Of a stretch of 64,000 nt of DNA, positions 31,021-40,802 are shown one piece after another. Position 1 is the first letter of the stretch; every line of letters begins with the position of its first letter. Position numbers and translations under genes: made by a program. Origin of the DNA: Sphingomonas pituitosa NBRC 102491 (GTDB taxonomy: Bacteria; Pseudomonadota; Alphaproteobacteria; Sphingomonadales; Sphingomonadaceae); contig NZ_BCYY01000023.1 of the NCBI RefSeq assembly GCF_001598435.1, positions 1 to 64,000 on the forward strand. Reading direction: 5' to 3'. The notes beneath the pieces were generated by a model. That model was given only the letters and a program-made list of their open reading frames with translations. It did not search any database and was not told the DNA's origin.

Positions 31021-32310
31021 TCAGTCGGCGAACGGATCGCGGACGAGGATGGTGTCTTCGCGCTCGGGGCTGGTCGAGACCAGCGCCACCGGGCACTGGA
31101 TCAACTCTTCGACGCGGCGGATATATTTGATCGCCTGCGCCGGCAGCTCGGCCCAGCTGCGCGCGCCGAAGGTCGATTCCGACCAGCCTTCCATCGTCTC
31201 GTAAATCGGCTCCACCGCCGCCTGGTCGGGCGCACTGGCCGGGTAATAGTCGAGCACCTCGCCGTTCAGGCGATAGCCGGTGCAGACCTGGATTTCCTCG
31301 AAGCCATCCAGCACGTCGAGCTTGGTCAGCGCGATGCCGGTGATGCCCGAAACCGCGACCGACTGGCGCAGCAGCACCGCGTCGAGCCAGCCGCAGCGGC
31401 GCTTGCGCCCGGTGACGGTGCCGAACTCATGGCCGCGCGTGCCGAGCCGCTCGCCCACGTCATTGTCCAGCTCGGTCGGGAACGGGCCCGATCCGACGCG
31501 GGTGGTATAGGCCTTGGCGATGCCGAGCACGAAGCCCACCGCGCCCGGGCCCATGCCGCTGCCGCTGGCGGCGGTGCCGGATACGGTGTTGGACGAGGTG
31601 ACGAACGGATAGGTACCGTGGTCGATATCGAGCAGCACGCCCTGCGCGCCTTCGAACAGGATGCGGCGGCCGCGCGAGCGTGCCTCGTTGAGCATCTTCC
31701 ACACCGGCTGCACGAACGGCAGCACGAAGCCGGCAATGCCGCGCAGCTCCTCGACCAGCGCGTCGCGGTCGATCGGCGGCTGGCCGAAGCCGGCGCGCAG
31801 CGCATCGTGATGCGCGGCGAGGCGATCGAGCTGCGGCCCGATCGAATCGAGATTGGCGAGGTCGCACACGCGGATCGCGCGGCGGCCGACCTTGTCCTCA
31901 TAGGCCGGGCCGATGCCGCGACGGGTGGTGCCGATCTTGCCGGCGCCGCTCGCATCCTCACGCAGCGCGTCGAGATCGCGGTGGAACGGCAGGATCAGCG
32001 GGCAGGTATCGGCGATCTTCAGCGTGTCCGGGGTCACGTCGACGCCCTGGTCGCGCAGCTTCTCCACCTCGGCCTTGAGCGCCCAGGGATCGAGCACCAC
32101 GCCGTTGCCGATCACGCTGGGCGTGCCGCGGACGATGCCCGAGGGAAGCAGCGAGAGCTTGTAGACCTTTTCACCGATCACCAGCGTATGGCCGGCATTG
32201 TGCCCGCCCTGGAAGCGGACCACCACGTCGGCGCGCTCGGCGAGCCAGTCGACGATCTTGCCCTTGCCTTCGTCACCCCATTGGGCGCCGATTACTGCCA
32301 CATTTGCCAT
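31021..32310 (-). CDS. purA: Adenylosuccinate synthetase
   Basis: GTP-dependent ligation of IMP and aspartate in AMP synthesis. 429 residues with the phosphate loop GAQWGDEGKGK at the start, then FQGGHNAGHT, GTTRRGIGPAYEDKVGRR, the conserved segment LFEGAQGVLLDIDHGTYPFVTSSNT, KAYTTRVGSGPFPTEL and GHEFGTVTGRKRRCGWLDA. The start MANVAVIG at 32310 was chosen by homology, and longer in-frame upstream sequence is not PurA. It lies downstream of the hybrid kinase on the same strand with a 142-base gap. Confidence 0.98.
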   Translation of the reverse strand: MANVAVIGAQWGDEGKGKIVDWLAERADVVVRFQGGHNAGHTLVIGEKVYKLSLLPSGIVRGTPSVIGNGVVLDPWALKAEVEKLRDQGVDVTPDTLKIADTCPLILPFHRDLDALREDASGAGKIGTTRRGIGPAYEDKVGRRAIRVCDLANLDSIGPQLDRLAAHHDALRAGFGQPPIDRDALVEELRGIAGFVLPFVQPVWKMLNEARSRGRRILFEGAQGVLLDIDHGTYPFVTSSNTVSGTAASGSGMGPGAVGFVLGIAKAYTTRVGSGPFPTELDNDVGERLGTRGHEFGTVTGRKRRCGWLDAVLLRQSVAVSGITGIALTKLDVLDGFEEIQVCTGYRLNGEVLDYYPASAPDQAAVEPIYETMEGWSESTFGARSWAELPAQAIKYIRRVEELIQCPVALVSTSPEREDTILVRDPFAD

Positions 32311-32452
32311 GGATACACGTCCTCCGCCTGCCGGGCGGACCCTGGCCGCCCTTCGACAGGACTCGGCGGCAGGGCTGGTCAAAACGGACGCGTCGCCCGA
32401 AGCCGCGGCGCGAATGGCGAACCCCGCCCGCCAGGTCAAGCCTTTCCTGTCG

Positions 32453-35400
32453 TCAGGCGTCCAATGCGGCCCGGATCGCGCCCGCCAGCGCCGCAATGTC
32501 AAACGGCTTGGCAAGAATGGCCTCGTCGCTGCCCGGGTCCGGCGAATCGGGCGCATAGCCGCTGGTGAGCAGCACCTTCAGATCCGGCATCCGTTCCCGC
32601 ACCCGCACTGCCAGCTCGCGCCCGCTCATCTCGGGCATCACTACGTCGCTGAACAGCAGCGAGACCTTCTGTCCGCGCTCCAGCAGCCGCAGCGCCTCGA
32701 TGCCGTCGCGGGCGAACACCACGCCGTAGCCGAGTTCACGCAGCGCCTCGACCGAATAGGTGCGAACGCGATCCTCGTCCTCGACGACCATGATCACTTC
32801 GCTGGCACGGCCGCGCGGCAGGTCGCCCTGAATGCTGCTGGCCGCAGGGGCGGGCACCGCCTCCGGCTTGGCGGGCAGCAGGACGCGCACGCAGGTACCG
32901 TGGCCGGGCGCGCTCTCGATCGTGACATGGCCACCCGATTGCCGGACGAACCCGAACACCTGGCTGAGCCCGAGCCCGGTCCCCTTCCCCACCCCCTTGG
33001 TGGTGAAGAAGGGATCAAAGGCGCGCGCCGCGACGTCGGGCGGCATGCCGACGCCGGTGTCGCGTAGGCGAATCTCCACATAGTCGCCGGCTTCGACCTC
33101 GTACCGCGCCGCCTGCTCGGCACCGATTGCGACCTGTTCGGTCTCGATCGTCAGCGTGCCGCCGTCGGGCATCGCGTCGCGGCCGTTCACCGCCAGGTTC
33201 AGCACGACGTTCTCGAGCTGGTTGCGATCGGCGACCACCGGTTCCAGCCGCCGTGCGAATTGGGTTTCGATCACCACGCCCTCGCCCAGCGTCCGCACCA
33301 GCAGCTCGATCATGCCGCCCAGCATGTCGTTCACGTCGAGCGCGGTCGGCGCCAGCGGCTGGCGGCGCGAGAAGGCCAGCAGCCGCTGCGTCAGCGCCGC
33401 CGCCCGGCTGGCACCGTCCCGTGCGGCGATCAGATAGCGGTCGATGTCGGTGCGTCCCTGCGCGACGCGGCGCTCCATCAGGTCCAGTGCGCCGATCACC
33501 ACGGCCAGCATGTTGTTGAAGTCATGTGCGATACCGCCGGTGAGCTGGCCCACGGCCTCCATCTTCTGCGCCTGGCGGAGCTGTGCCTCGGCCGCCATCA
33601 GCCGCTCTGTTCGCTCCCGCACGGCAGCTTCCAGCTCCTCGCGCGAACGGGCGAGGACTTCGCGCGCGTCGACGATGTCCTGGATGTCGGTGCTGGTGCC
33701 GAACCAGCGCAGGATGCGGCCCTGCTCGTCCCGCAACGGCTGCGCGCGCCCCAGCGCCCACCGGTAGATGCCGCTATGATGCCGGAGCCGATATTCGATG
33801 CGGTACAGCTCGCCCGTACGCACGCAATGTTCCCACACCGCCGCCGCGCGCCGCTGGTCCCCGGGATGGAGCACCCGGCTCCAGGCGTGGCCGTCGGTAC
33901 TGCCCCGCTCCACGCCGGTATAATCGTACCAGCGGTCATTGTAGAAATCGACCGCACCCTCCGCATCGGCCGACCACACCATGTGATCGATCGAATTGGT
34001 GATCGCGCGGAACTGCGCCTCGCTTTCGCGCAACGCCAGCACGGCGTCGGCACGCTCAACGGCGTCCCAGGTCGTCTCCACCACGGTTTCGACGAACGCG
34101 ACCTCTTCCGCCTTCCACTCACGCGCGCCGGCGCCGTTGGCATAGAAGGTCGCGACCCATTGCCCGCCGCGCAGCAGCGGCACCCCGATCGCCGAGGGCG
34201 ACAGCTTGCTCAGCTCGGTATGCGGATATTCCGCGCGGCTGTCGTCGAAAGTGACGGTGCGACCCTGGCGATAGCGCTCGACCAGCGGCGCCACCGCATC
34301 CAGCTTCCACTGGCCGGAAAATCTCGGGAGGCTGCCATCGGTCCAGCAGGGGCCGAGATGGATCGAATCGCCAGCCACGCGATAGAAGCCGACGCGGGCG
34401 AGACCCAGCCTCGCGCCCAGCTCGGCGGCGGTGATCTCCATGATCGCGTCCGGCGTTTCCAGCGTGCGCTGGCGTTCGGCCAGGCCATGCAGGAAGGACT
34501 GCGCCTCGGTAGCGGAGCGGAGGTCCTCGGCCGCTTCCTGCGCGGCTTCCTCGGCGAGCTTGCGATCGGTGATGTCGAAGCTGACGCCGGGGAAGCGAAC
34601 GGGCCGCCCCTCGGCGTCGAACGTGCAACGTCCCTGGGTTAGCAGCCAGCGCACGTCGCCATCGGCGTGCACGACCCGGAACTCCAGCTTCAGCGGCGCC
34701 CGCTCGGCGACCACGCGGCGCACCTCCAGGGCGATGCGGGCGCGATCGTCCGGATGGATGAAGTTGAGTACCGCCTCGAAGGCGCCGCCCGTCGCGACCC
34801 GTTGCGGATCGATGCCGAACAACGCGGCGAAGCGCGCATCGCCGGTGATGCGTCCGCTCTCGGCCGTCCAGTCCCAGGTGCCGATGCCGGTGGAGGCATC
34901 GAGCGCAAGCTGCAGCCGCTCCTCGCTCCGGCGCAGCGCCTCCTCGGCGATCGCCCGCTCGGTGATGTCGGTCGCGGAAACGAAGATGCCGGTGGAGGTG
35001 CCCAGCCCGTCCTTGATCGGCTGAAACGCGAAATCGAGCACGCGCCGTTCCGGTTCGTCGTCCGGACGGCGCTGGAGCATCACGTCGCGATTGATGGCGC
35101 GATAGGGCGTCCCGCTGCGATAGACCTGATCAAGCACATCGACATAGCCCTGCTCCACCACCTCGGGCAGCGCCTCGGCGACGGATTGCCCCACCACGGC
35201 CGCTCGGCCGACCAGCTGCAGATAGGCGGGGTTCGCCAGCACGAACCGGTGCTCCGGCCCTTCGAGCAGGGCAACGGCGCTCGGCGCCTGCTGGAAATAT
35301 TCCCGCAGGCGCTCCAGCTCGGCTTCCTTGGCGCGTTCGGCGAGCACCAGGCGGGTCGTTTCGTGCCCCTGGTTGAGGATTCCCAGCACCCGGCCTTCGC

Positions 35401-35833
35401 CATCGCGGATCGGCGTGAAGCTGTAGTTCCACCAGCTGTCGCGGGGTGCGCCGTCGCGCGCTATCCGCAGTAGCTGGTCGTAGACGGCGAAGCCGCGGCC
35501 GGTGGCGACCACCTCTTCGATCTGCGGGCTGATCACGTCCCAGATCTCGGCCCACACCTCGCCGCCGGCACGCCCCAGCGCCCAGGGGTGGCGGTCCGCC
35601 GCGATCGGCGCCCAGGCATCGTTGTAGAGCAACCGGAACTCGGGGCCCCAGTAGAGCGCTTTCGGAAACCGCGAGGCCAGCATCATGTCGACAGTGATGC
35701 GCAGCGGCTCGCACCAGCGTTCGGGCGGGCCGAAGGGATGGCCGGTCCAGTCGAATGTCCGGATGCGCTCGGCCATCTCGCCGCCATGGTCCAGAAAGCG
35801 AAGCGGCGAGCCCATGTGCAATTCGTTGATCAT
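32453..35833 (-). CDS. Multi-PAS/GAF hybrid histidine kinase with C-terminal receiver
   Basis: A 1126-residue sensor kinase with no membrane segment. About residues 30-150 hold an N-terminal PAS-like domain with WCEPLRITVDMMLASRFPKA. There are two more PAS domains around 185-430 (PYRAINRDVMLQRRPDDEPE; HPDDRARIALEVRRVV), a GAF-like region (450-610) and a further PAS (630-750). Then come a HisKA helix with VGQLTGGIAHDFNNMLAVV (His acceptor), an HATPase domain with DPFFTTKGVGKGTGLGLSQV, and a receiver with VVEDEDRVRTYSVE and the phospho-acceptor Asp in LLFSDVVMPEMSG. A soluble redox, light or metabolite sensor is likely. No partner regulator is adjacent. ATG 35833 is probable, but nearby ATGs (35815, 35851) are possible. 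Confidence 0.9.
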   Translation of the reverse strand: MINELHMGSPLRFLDHGGEMAERIRTFDWTGHPFGPPERWCEPLRITVDMMLASRFPKALYWGPEFRLLYNDAWAPIAADRHPWALGRAGGEVWAEIWDVISPQIEEVVATGRGFAVYDQLLRIARDGAPRDSWWNYSFTPIRDGEGRVLGILNQGHETTRLVLAERAKEAELERLREYFQQAPSAVALLEGPEHRFVLANPAYLQLVGRAAVVGQSVAEALPEVVEQGYVDVLDQVYRSGTPYRAINRDVMLQRRPDDEPERRVLDFAFQPIKDGLGTSTGIFVSATDITERAIAEEALRRSEERLQLALDASTGIGTWDWTAESGRITGDARFAALFGIDPQRVATGGAFEAVLNFIHPDDRARIALEVRRVVAERAPLKLEFRVVHADGDVRWLLTQGRCTFDAEGRPVRFPGVSFDITDRKLAEEAAQEAAEDLRSATEAQSFLHGLAERQRTLETPDAIMEITAAELGARLGLARVGFYRVAGDSIHLGPCWTDGSLPRFSGQWKLDAVAPLVERYRQGRTVTFDDSRAEYPHTELSKLSPSAIGVPLLRGGQWVATFYANGAGAREWKAEEVAFVETVVETTWDAVERADAVLALRESEAQFRAITNSIDHMVWSADAEGAVDFYNDRWYDYTGVERGSTDGHAWSRVLHPGDQRRAAAVWEHCVRTGELYRIEYRLRHHSGIYRWALGRAQPLRDEQGRILRWFGTSTDIQDIVDAREVLARSREELEAAVRERTERLMAAEAQLRQAQKMEAVGQLTGGIAHDFNNMLAVVIGALDLMERRVAQGRTDIDRYLIAARDGASRAAALTQRLLAFSRRQPLAPTALDVNDMLGGMIELLVRTLGEGVVIETQFARRLEPVVADRNQLENVVLNLAVNGRDAMPDGGTLTIETEQVAIGAEQAARYEVEAGDYVEIRLRDTGVGMPPDVAARAFDPFFTTKGVGKGTGLGLSQVFGFVRQSGGHVTIESAPGHGTCVRVLLPAKPEAVPAPAASSIQGDLPRGRASEVIMVVEDEDRVRTYSVEALRELGYGVVFARDGIEALRLLERGQKVSLLFSDVVMPEMSGRELAVRVRERMPDLKVLLTSGYAPDSPDPGSDEAILAKPFDIAALAGAIRAALDA

Positions 35834-35939
35834 GGCCCACCCCGAAGTCAATGCGACTGGGCAAAATACGTAGCAACGGGTTACGGTTCCGTGGCGAGCG
35901 AAGTTGCCCTATGGCGACCGCCGAAGGAGATGGTGTCAA

Positions 35940-36947
35940 ATGAAACTAGCCAGCCTCAAGCAGGGACGGGACGGCAAGCTCGTCGTCGTCTCCAACGATC
36001 TCGCCTGGTGCGCGGATGCCAGCCACATTGCCCCCACGCTGCAGGCGGCGCTGGACGATTGGGAGCGGGTGGAAGGCGATCTGCGCAACCTGGCCACCGA
36101 TCTCGATCATGAGACCATCCCGATGATGCGCTTCCACGAGCGCCAGGCCGCGGCGCCGCTGCCCCGCGCCTATCAGTGGGCGGACGGATCGGCCTATGTG
36201 AATCATGTCGCGCTGGTCCGGCAGGCACGCGGCGCCGAGCTGCCCGAGAGCTTCTGGCAGGATCCGCTGATGTACCAGGGCGGATCGGACGGGTTCCTGG
36301 GCCCGCGCGATGCGATTCCGCTCAAGGACGAAAGCTGGGGCTGCGACCTTGAGGCCGAAGTGGTGGTCGTCACCGGCGACGTGCCGCTGGGCGCGAGCCG
36401 CGAGGAAGCATTGGCGGCGGTGCGGCTGGTGGGCCTGACCAACGACGTGTCCTTGCGCAACCTGATCCCGGGCGAGCTGGCCAAGGGCTTCGGTTTCTTC
36501 CAGTCCAAGCCGGCCAGCGCCTTCTCGCCGGTGTTCGTCACGCCCGATGCGCTCGGCGACTGGTGGCGCGAGGGCAAGCTGCACCGCACGCTGATGGTCG
36601 ACCTCAACGGCAAGCCGTTCGGCCGCGTCGAGGCGGGGGAGGACATGACCTTCGACTTCGGCACGCTGATCGCCCATGCGGCGAAGACGCGCGCGCTCGG
36701 CGCCGGCACGATCATCGGATCGGGCACCGTTTCCAACCGCGACGCCGATGGCGGCCCGGGCAAGCCGATCGGCGAAGGCGGCAAGGGCTATTGCTGCCTC
36801 GCCGAGGTACGCACCGTCGAGACGATCCTGCGTGGGGCGGCCGAGACGCCGTTCCTCAAGGCCGGCGACACGATCCGCATCTGGGCGGAGGACGACAAGC
36901 ATCACCCGATCTTCGGCGCGATCGAGCAGACGGTGACGGCAGACTGA
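35940..36947 (+). CDS. Fumarylacetoacetate hydrolase family protein
   Basis: A 335-residue FAH-fold enzyme. The metal-binding acidic residues lie in ESWGCDLEAEVVVVTGDVP (about 125-145), with RLVGLTNDVSLRNLIPGELA, the KGFGFFQSKPASAFSPVFV block and a C-terminal GDTIRIWAEDDKHHPIFGAIEQ. The family cleaves C-C bonds of beta-diketo-acid-like substrates (fumarylacetoacetate, acylpyruvates, 2-oxo-hept-ene-dioates); the true substrate is unknown. Start ATG 35940 has GAAGGAGA about 10 bases upstream. It is divergent from the hybrid kinase. Confidence 0.85.
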   Translation: MKLASLKQGRDGKLVVVSNDLAWCADASHIAPTLQAALDDWERVEGDLRNLATDLDHETIPMMRFHERQAAAPLPRAYQWADGSAYVNHVALVRQARGAELPESFWQDPLMYQGGSDGFLGPRDAIPLKDESWGCDLEAEVVVVTGDVPLGASREEALAAVRLVGLTNDVSLRNLIPGELAKGFGFFQSKPASAFSPVFVTPDALGDWWREGKLHRTLMVDLNGKPFGRVEAGEDMTFDFGTLIAHAAKTRALGAGTIIGSGTVSNRDADGGPGKPIGEGGKGYCCLAEVRTVETILRGAAETPFLKAGDTIRIWAEDDKHHPIFGAIEQTVTAD

Positions 36948-36967
36948 TCCTGGGCGGCAGGGTGGCA

Positions 36968-37507
36968 TCAGAAGCCGAAGCTGCCCTGCCGCTCGATCAA
37001 GGGCCAGCGGCCGAGCTCGATATGGCGGGTCGCGCCGACGATGCTGTGGATCAGCACGAAATCGGTAGCGGTCCAGCAGATCGGATCGATGGGGCGGCTG
37101 AAGGGTGCGCCCGCACGGTAGAGCAGGGTGACATGCGGGTGGCAGCGCCACTTATCCCGCAGCAAACCGGCGGCAGCCATGCGCCGGTTCAACGTGGCGG
37201 TGAGTTCGGACAGGGCCTTTATGCGCCGGGCCGGACGGAGCGCGATGGAGCCCCGAGCCCCCGAAAGCTGATCGAGGCGGAGCGCGATCGGGGATGCGGT
37301 CAGGCTCGATCCGATCGCGCACAACATGTCGGCGGCCGCACATGGCAGCTGCGGATGGTCGCTGGTTATCGCCAGCGTCATGTGAAGGCGGTCGTCCGAG
37401 ACGATGCTCGCCGCGGGTCCCAGGCCATCCCGATGGCCCGCCACAAGGCTGCGCACGCTCGCGGCGAGGCGGAAGGCGAAGAGCAGCCGGTGTTCGATGT
37501 CGGCCAT
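36968..37507 (-). CDS. 2H phosphoesterase, LigT/ThpR (2'-5' RNA ligase) family
   Basis: A 179-residue protein with the two His-x-Thr/Ser-like motifs that define 2H phosphoesterases: LHMTLAI (about residues 42-48) and HPHVTLLY (about 122-129), in the usual spacing. The family includes RNA 2',3'-cyclic phosphodiesterases and 2'-5' RNA ligases. ATG 37507 shares a base with the dnaE2 stop codon (TGATG), so it is translationally coupled to the end of the SOS mutagenesis cassette, an unusual partner. Confidence 0.87.
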   Translation of the reverse strand: MADIEHRLLFAFRLAASVRSLVAGHRDGLGPAASIVSDDRLHMTLAITSDHPQLPCAAADMLCAIGSSLTASPIALRLDQLSGARGSIALRPARRIKALSELTATLNRRMAAAGLLRDKWRCHPHVTLLYRAGAPFSRPIDPICWTATDFVLIHSIVGATRHIELGRWPLIERQGSFGF

Positions 37508-40500
37508 CAGTGGAAATCATGCGACTTGATCGGGATGATGTCCTCGCGCCGTGACGGCCAGCTTTCGGGGGTGCGCTGGCGGGGATAGGCGTGCGCCGGA
37601 TCGCCGGCGCGGGTGATCTTGCGGTCGCGCGAATCGATCGTGCCGCCATACGTCGCGCCGTCGCCGGGCATCGTCATCCGCGGCAGGTCGCGCGCGCCGA
37701 CGCTGCGCAGCAATTCGGTGAGGTCGGTGATCGTCTCGGCGATCAGGTGCAGCACCTCCCCCTCGCGCTGGAGGCGCCCGCGCACCGATATCATCGGTGC
37801 CGCCAGGATGATCGGCCGGTAGAGCGCGAACCGCGCCGGCCAGACGATCGCGTTGGCGATGCCGGTCTCGTCCTCCAGCGTGAGGAAGATGCTCTTGGCG
37901 CTGCCGGGCTTCTGGCGGACGAGGACGATGCCCGCCACTTCCACCCGCGCGCCGTCCTTCAGCGTCTTGAGGTCGCCGCACGGGCGGATGCGGCGCGCGG
38001 CGAGCGTGCCGCGCAGGAAGTGGAGCGGATGCGCGCGGAGACTCAGCTGGGTGGCGCGGTAATCCTCCACCACCTCGCGGCCGGCGCTGAGGGGCACGAG
38101 CGACACGGCAGGCTCGGCTGCCTGGATCGGCCCCTCGATACCCGCGAACAGCGGCAGCGGTGCCTGGTCGAGCGCCTTGATCGCCCAGAGCGACTGGCGG
38201 CGATCCTGGCCGAAGGCGCGGAAGGCGTCGGCATAAGCGAGCTTCTCCAGCGCCGCGGGCGCGATGCGGGCACGGCGCCACACATCCTCGATCGAGGTGA
38301 AGGGCCGCTCGGCGCGGGCGGCGAGGATCGCATCGGCATCGCGCGCGGAAAGCCCCTGCACCACCCGCATGCCGAGACGGAGGGGGAGGAGGCCCTGATC
38401 CTCCCCCGCCCCCAGCACCCGCGTATCCCAGTCGCTGTCGTTCACACACACCGCGCGCACCTCGACCCCATGCTCGCGCGCGTCGCGGACGATCTGCGCG
38501 GGGGCGTAGAACCCCATGGGCTGGGCGTTGAGCAGCGCCGCGCAGAAGATGTCCGGATGGTGGCATTTCATCCAGCTCGAGGCGTAGGCGATCTTGGCGA
38601 AGCTCGCCGCGTGGCTCTCGGGAAAGCCGTAGCTGCCAAAGCCCTCGATCTGCTTGAAGGTGCGTTCGGCGAAGTCCTGGGTGTAGCCCTTCTCCAGCAT
38701 CCCGTTGATCATCTTCTCGCGGAAATGGGTGACGCCGCCGGTCGACTTGAACGTCGCCATCGCCCGGCGCAGCGCATCGGCCTCGGCCGGCTTGAAGCCC
38801 GCGCCGACGATGGCGACCTTCATCGCCTGTTCCTGGAACAGCGGCACGCCGAAGGTCTTCTCGAGCACGTCGCGCAGTTCCTCGCTCGGATAGTCGACCT
38901 GCTCCTTGCCCTCGCGCCGGCGCAGATAGGGGTGCACCATGTCGCCCTGGATCGGCCCCGGCCGCACGATCGCAACCTGGATGACGAGGTCGTAGAATAT
39001 CTTGGGCTTCAGTCGCGGCAGCATCGACATCTGCGCCCGGCTCTCGATCTGGAAGGTGCCGAGCGTGTCGGCCTTCTGGATCATCGCGAAGGTGGCGGGA
39101 TCGTCCTCCTGCATCGCGTCCGAGGCCAGGGTGAGCTTCACCCCCTTGTGCTGCTCCAGCAGGTCGAACGCGCGCCGCATGCAGCCGAGCATGCCGAGCC
39201 CGAGAATGTCGACCTTCATCAGGCCGAGCGTCTCGATATCGTCCTTCTCCCATTCGATCACCCGCCGGTCGACCATCGCCGCCGGTTCGATCGGCACGAT
39301 CTCGTCGAGATTCGCCTGGGCGAGCACGAAGCCGCCGGGGTGCTGCGAGCGGTGGCGCGGGGTGCCGATCAGCTGGCGGGCGAGGTCGAGCGTCAGCGCC
39401 AGCCGCGGTTCGCTGGCATCGAGGTTGAGCGCGGCGGCATCGGCCTCGCTCACCCCTTCGTTCGACCAGCCCCACACCTGCCCGGCGAGGCCCGCGGTCA
39501 CATCCTCGGGCACGCCCAGCGCCTTGCCCACCTCGCGCACCGCGCCGCGGGTGCGGTAGCGGCTGACCACCGCGGTGAGCGCGGCGTGGCGCGCGCCATA
39601 GGTCTCGTAGATCCACTGGATCACTTCCTCGCGCCGCTCATGCTCGAAATCGACGTCGATATCGGGGGGCTCGTTGCGGTCTTCGGAGAGGAAGCGCTCG
39701 AACAGCAGCTTGTGCACTACGGGATCGATCGAGGTGACGCCGAGAAGGAAGCAGATCAGCGAATTGGCCGCACTGCCGCGCCCCTGGCAGAGAATGTCCT
39801 GTGCGCGGGCGAAGCGGACGATCGAATGGACGGTGAGGAAATAGGGCGCGTAGCCGAACGTCTCGACCAGCGTCAGCTCCTTCTCCAGCAGTTCGGCATA
39901 GGCGGGCGGCGGCCCTTCCGGGAACTTCGCGGCAAGCGCGTCGCGGGCGAGCTTGGCGAGCGCCTGCTGCGGGCTGCGGCCGGACATCACCACTTCGTCC
40001 GGGTAGCGATAGAGCGTGCCGAGTTCGCGGGGGGAGAAGCTGCAGCGCTCGACCACCGCCTCCACCGCACGCAATGCCTCGGGCCAGGGCGCAAAGCGGC
40101 GCGCCATTTCGTGCGGGGGCTTCAGATGGCGATCGGCGCTGCGGGCGCGGCGGAAGCCGAGATCGTCGACCGTCGTGGTATGCCGGATTGCGGTCATCAC
40201 ATCGTGCAGCATCCGCCGGTCCGGATGATGGTACAGCACGTCGCCGGTGGCGAGCGGGGTCAGGCCGTGCGCCGCGGCGGCCTCGGCCAGCGCATGCAGC
40301 CGCACCGCCTCCTGCGGCCTGCGATGGCGGGTGAGCGTGACATGGCCGCGATCCCCGAACAGATCCGCCATCCAGCGCAGCGCCGCCGGGTCGCCCGGGT
40401 CCGCCATGCCGGGGACGAGCGCCGCGACCAGCCCGTCGGCATGCCCCGCCACATCCTCCCAATGGAGGAAGCACTGCCCTTTTTCGCCATGCTGCGCGTC

Positions 40501-40794
40501 CGCCCGCGCCTTGCCGATGCTGAGCAGCCGGGTGAGCCGCGACCAGGCGGCGAGATCCTCGGGCCAGACCAGCAGCCCGGTGCCGTCGGTCAGGTCCAGC
40601 CGGCAGCCGGTGACCAGCCGCACGCCGGTCGCCTCCGCCGCGACCAGCCCGCGGACGATGCCGCCGACGCTGTTGTGATCGGTGATGCCGAGCACGGGCA
40701 TGCCGTACGCCGCCGCCGCTTCGAACAGCTCGGAGGGTGCGGAGGCGCCGCGCAGGAAGGAATAATGGCTGGTGACCTGGAGTTCGGAATACAT
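37507..40794 (-). CDS. dnaE2: Error-prone DNA polymerase III alpha, DnaE2
   Basis: A 1095-residue C-family polymerase for mutagenic lesion bypass. PHP domain at the start (MYSELQVTSHYSFLRGASAP, ITDHNSVGG), polymerase palm with CQGRGSAANSLICFLLGVTS and the DnaE2-type PPDIDVDFEHERREEVIQW (acidic residues chelate Mg), then LFQEQAMKVAI, a fingers/thumb region, and an OB domain (AGIVLVRQKPGSAKSIFLTL) without the tau-binding tail of DnaE1. The start MYSELQVTSHY (ATG 40794) matches the family. It follows imuB by about 8 bases and precedes the 2H gene with TGATG overlap. Confidence 0.96.
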   Translation of the reverse strand: MYSELQVTSHYSFLRGASAPSELFEAAAAYGMPVLGITDHNSVGGIVRGLVAAEATGVRLVTGCRLDLTDGTGLLVWPEDLAAWSRLTRLLSIGKARADAQHGEKGQCFLHWEDVAGHADGLVAALVPGMADPGDPAALRWMADLFGDRGHVTLTRHRRPQEAVRLHALAEAAAAHGLTPLATGDVLYHHPDRRMLHDVMTAIRHTTTVDDLGFRRARSADRHLKPPHEMARRFAPWPEALRAVEAVVERCSFSPRELGTLYRYPDEVVMSGRSPQQALAKLARDALAAKFPEGPPPAYAELLEKELTLVETFGYAPYFLTVHSIVRFARAQDILCQGRGSAANSLICFLLGVTSIDPVVHKLLFERFLSEDRNEPPDIDVDFEHERREEVIQWIYETYGARHAALTAVVSRYRTRGAVREVGKALGVPEDVTAGLAGQVWGWSNEGVSEADAAALNLDASEPRLALTLDLARQLIGTPRHRSQHPGGFVLAQANLDEIVPIEPAAMVDRRVIEWEKDDIETLGLMKVDILGLGMLGCMRRAFDLLEQHKGVKLTLASDAMQEDDPATFAMIQKADTLGTFQIESRAQMSMLPRLKPKIFYDLVIQVAIVRPGPIQGDMVHPYLRRREGKEQVDYPSEELRDVLEKTFGVPLFQEQAMKVAIVGAGFKPAEADALRRAMATFKSTGGVTHFREKMINGMLEKGYTQDFAERTFKQIEGFGSYGFPESHAASFAKIAYASSWMKCHHPDIFCAALLNAQPMGFYAPAQIVRDAREHGVEVRAVCVNDSDWDTRVLGAGEDQGLLPLRLGMRVVQGLSARDADAILAARAERPFTSIEDVWRRARIAPAALEKLAYADAFRAFGQDRRQSLWAIKALDQAPLPLFAGIEGPIQAAEPAVSLVPLSAGREVVEDYRATQLSLRAHPLHFLRGTLAARRIRPCGDLKTLKDGARVEVAGIVLVRQKPGSAKSIFLTLEDETGIANAIVWPARFALYRPIILAAPMISVRGRLQREGEVLHLIAETITDLTELLRSVGARDLPRMTMPGDGATYGGTIDSRDRKITRAGDPAHAYPRQRTPESWPSRREDIIPIKSHDFH

Positions 40795-40802
40795 GGCCGC
40801 GC

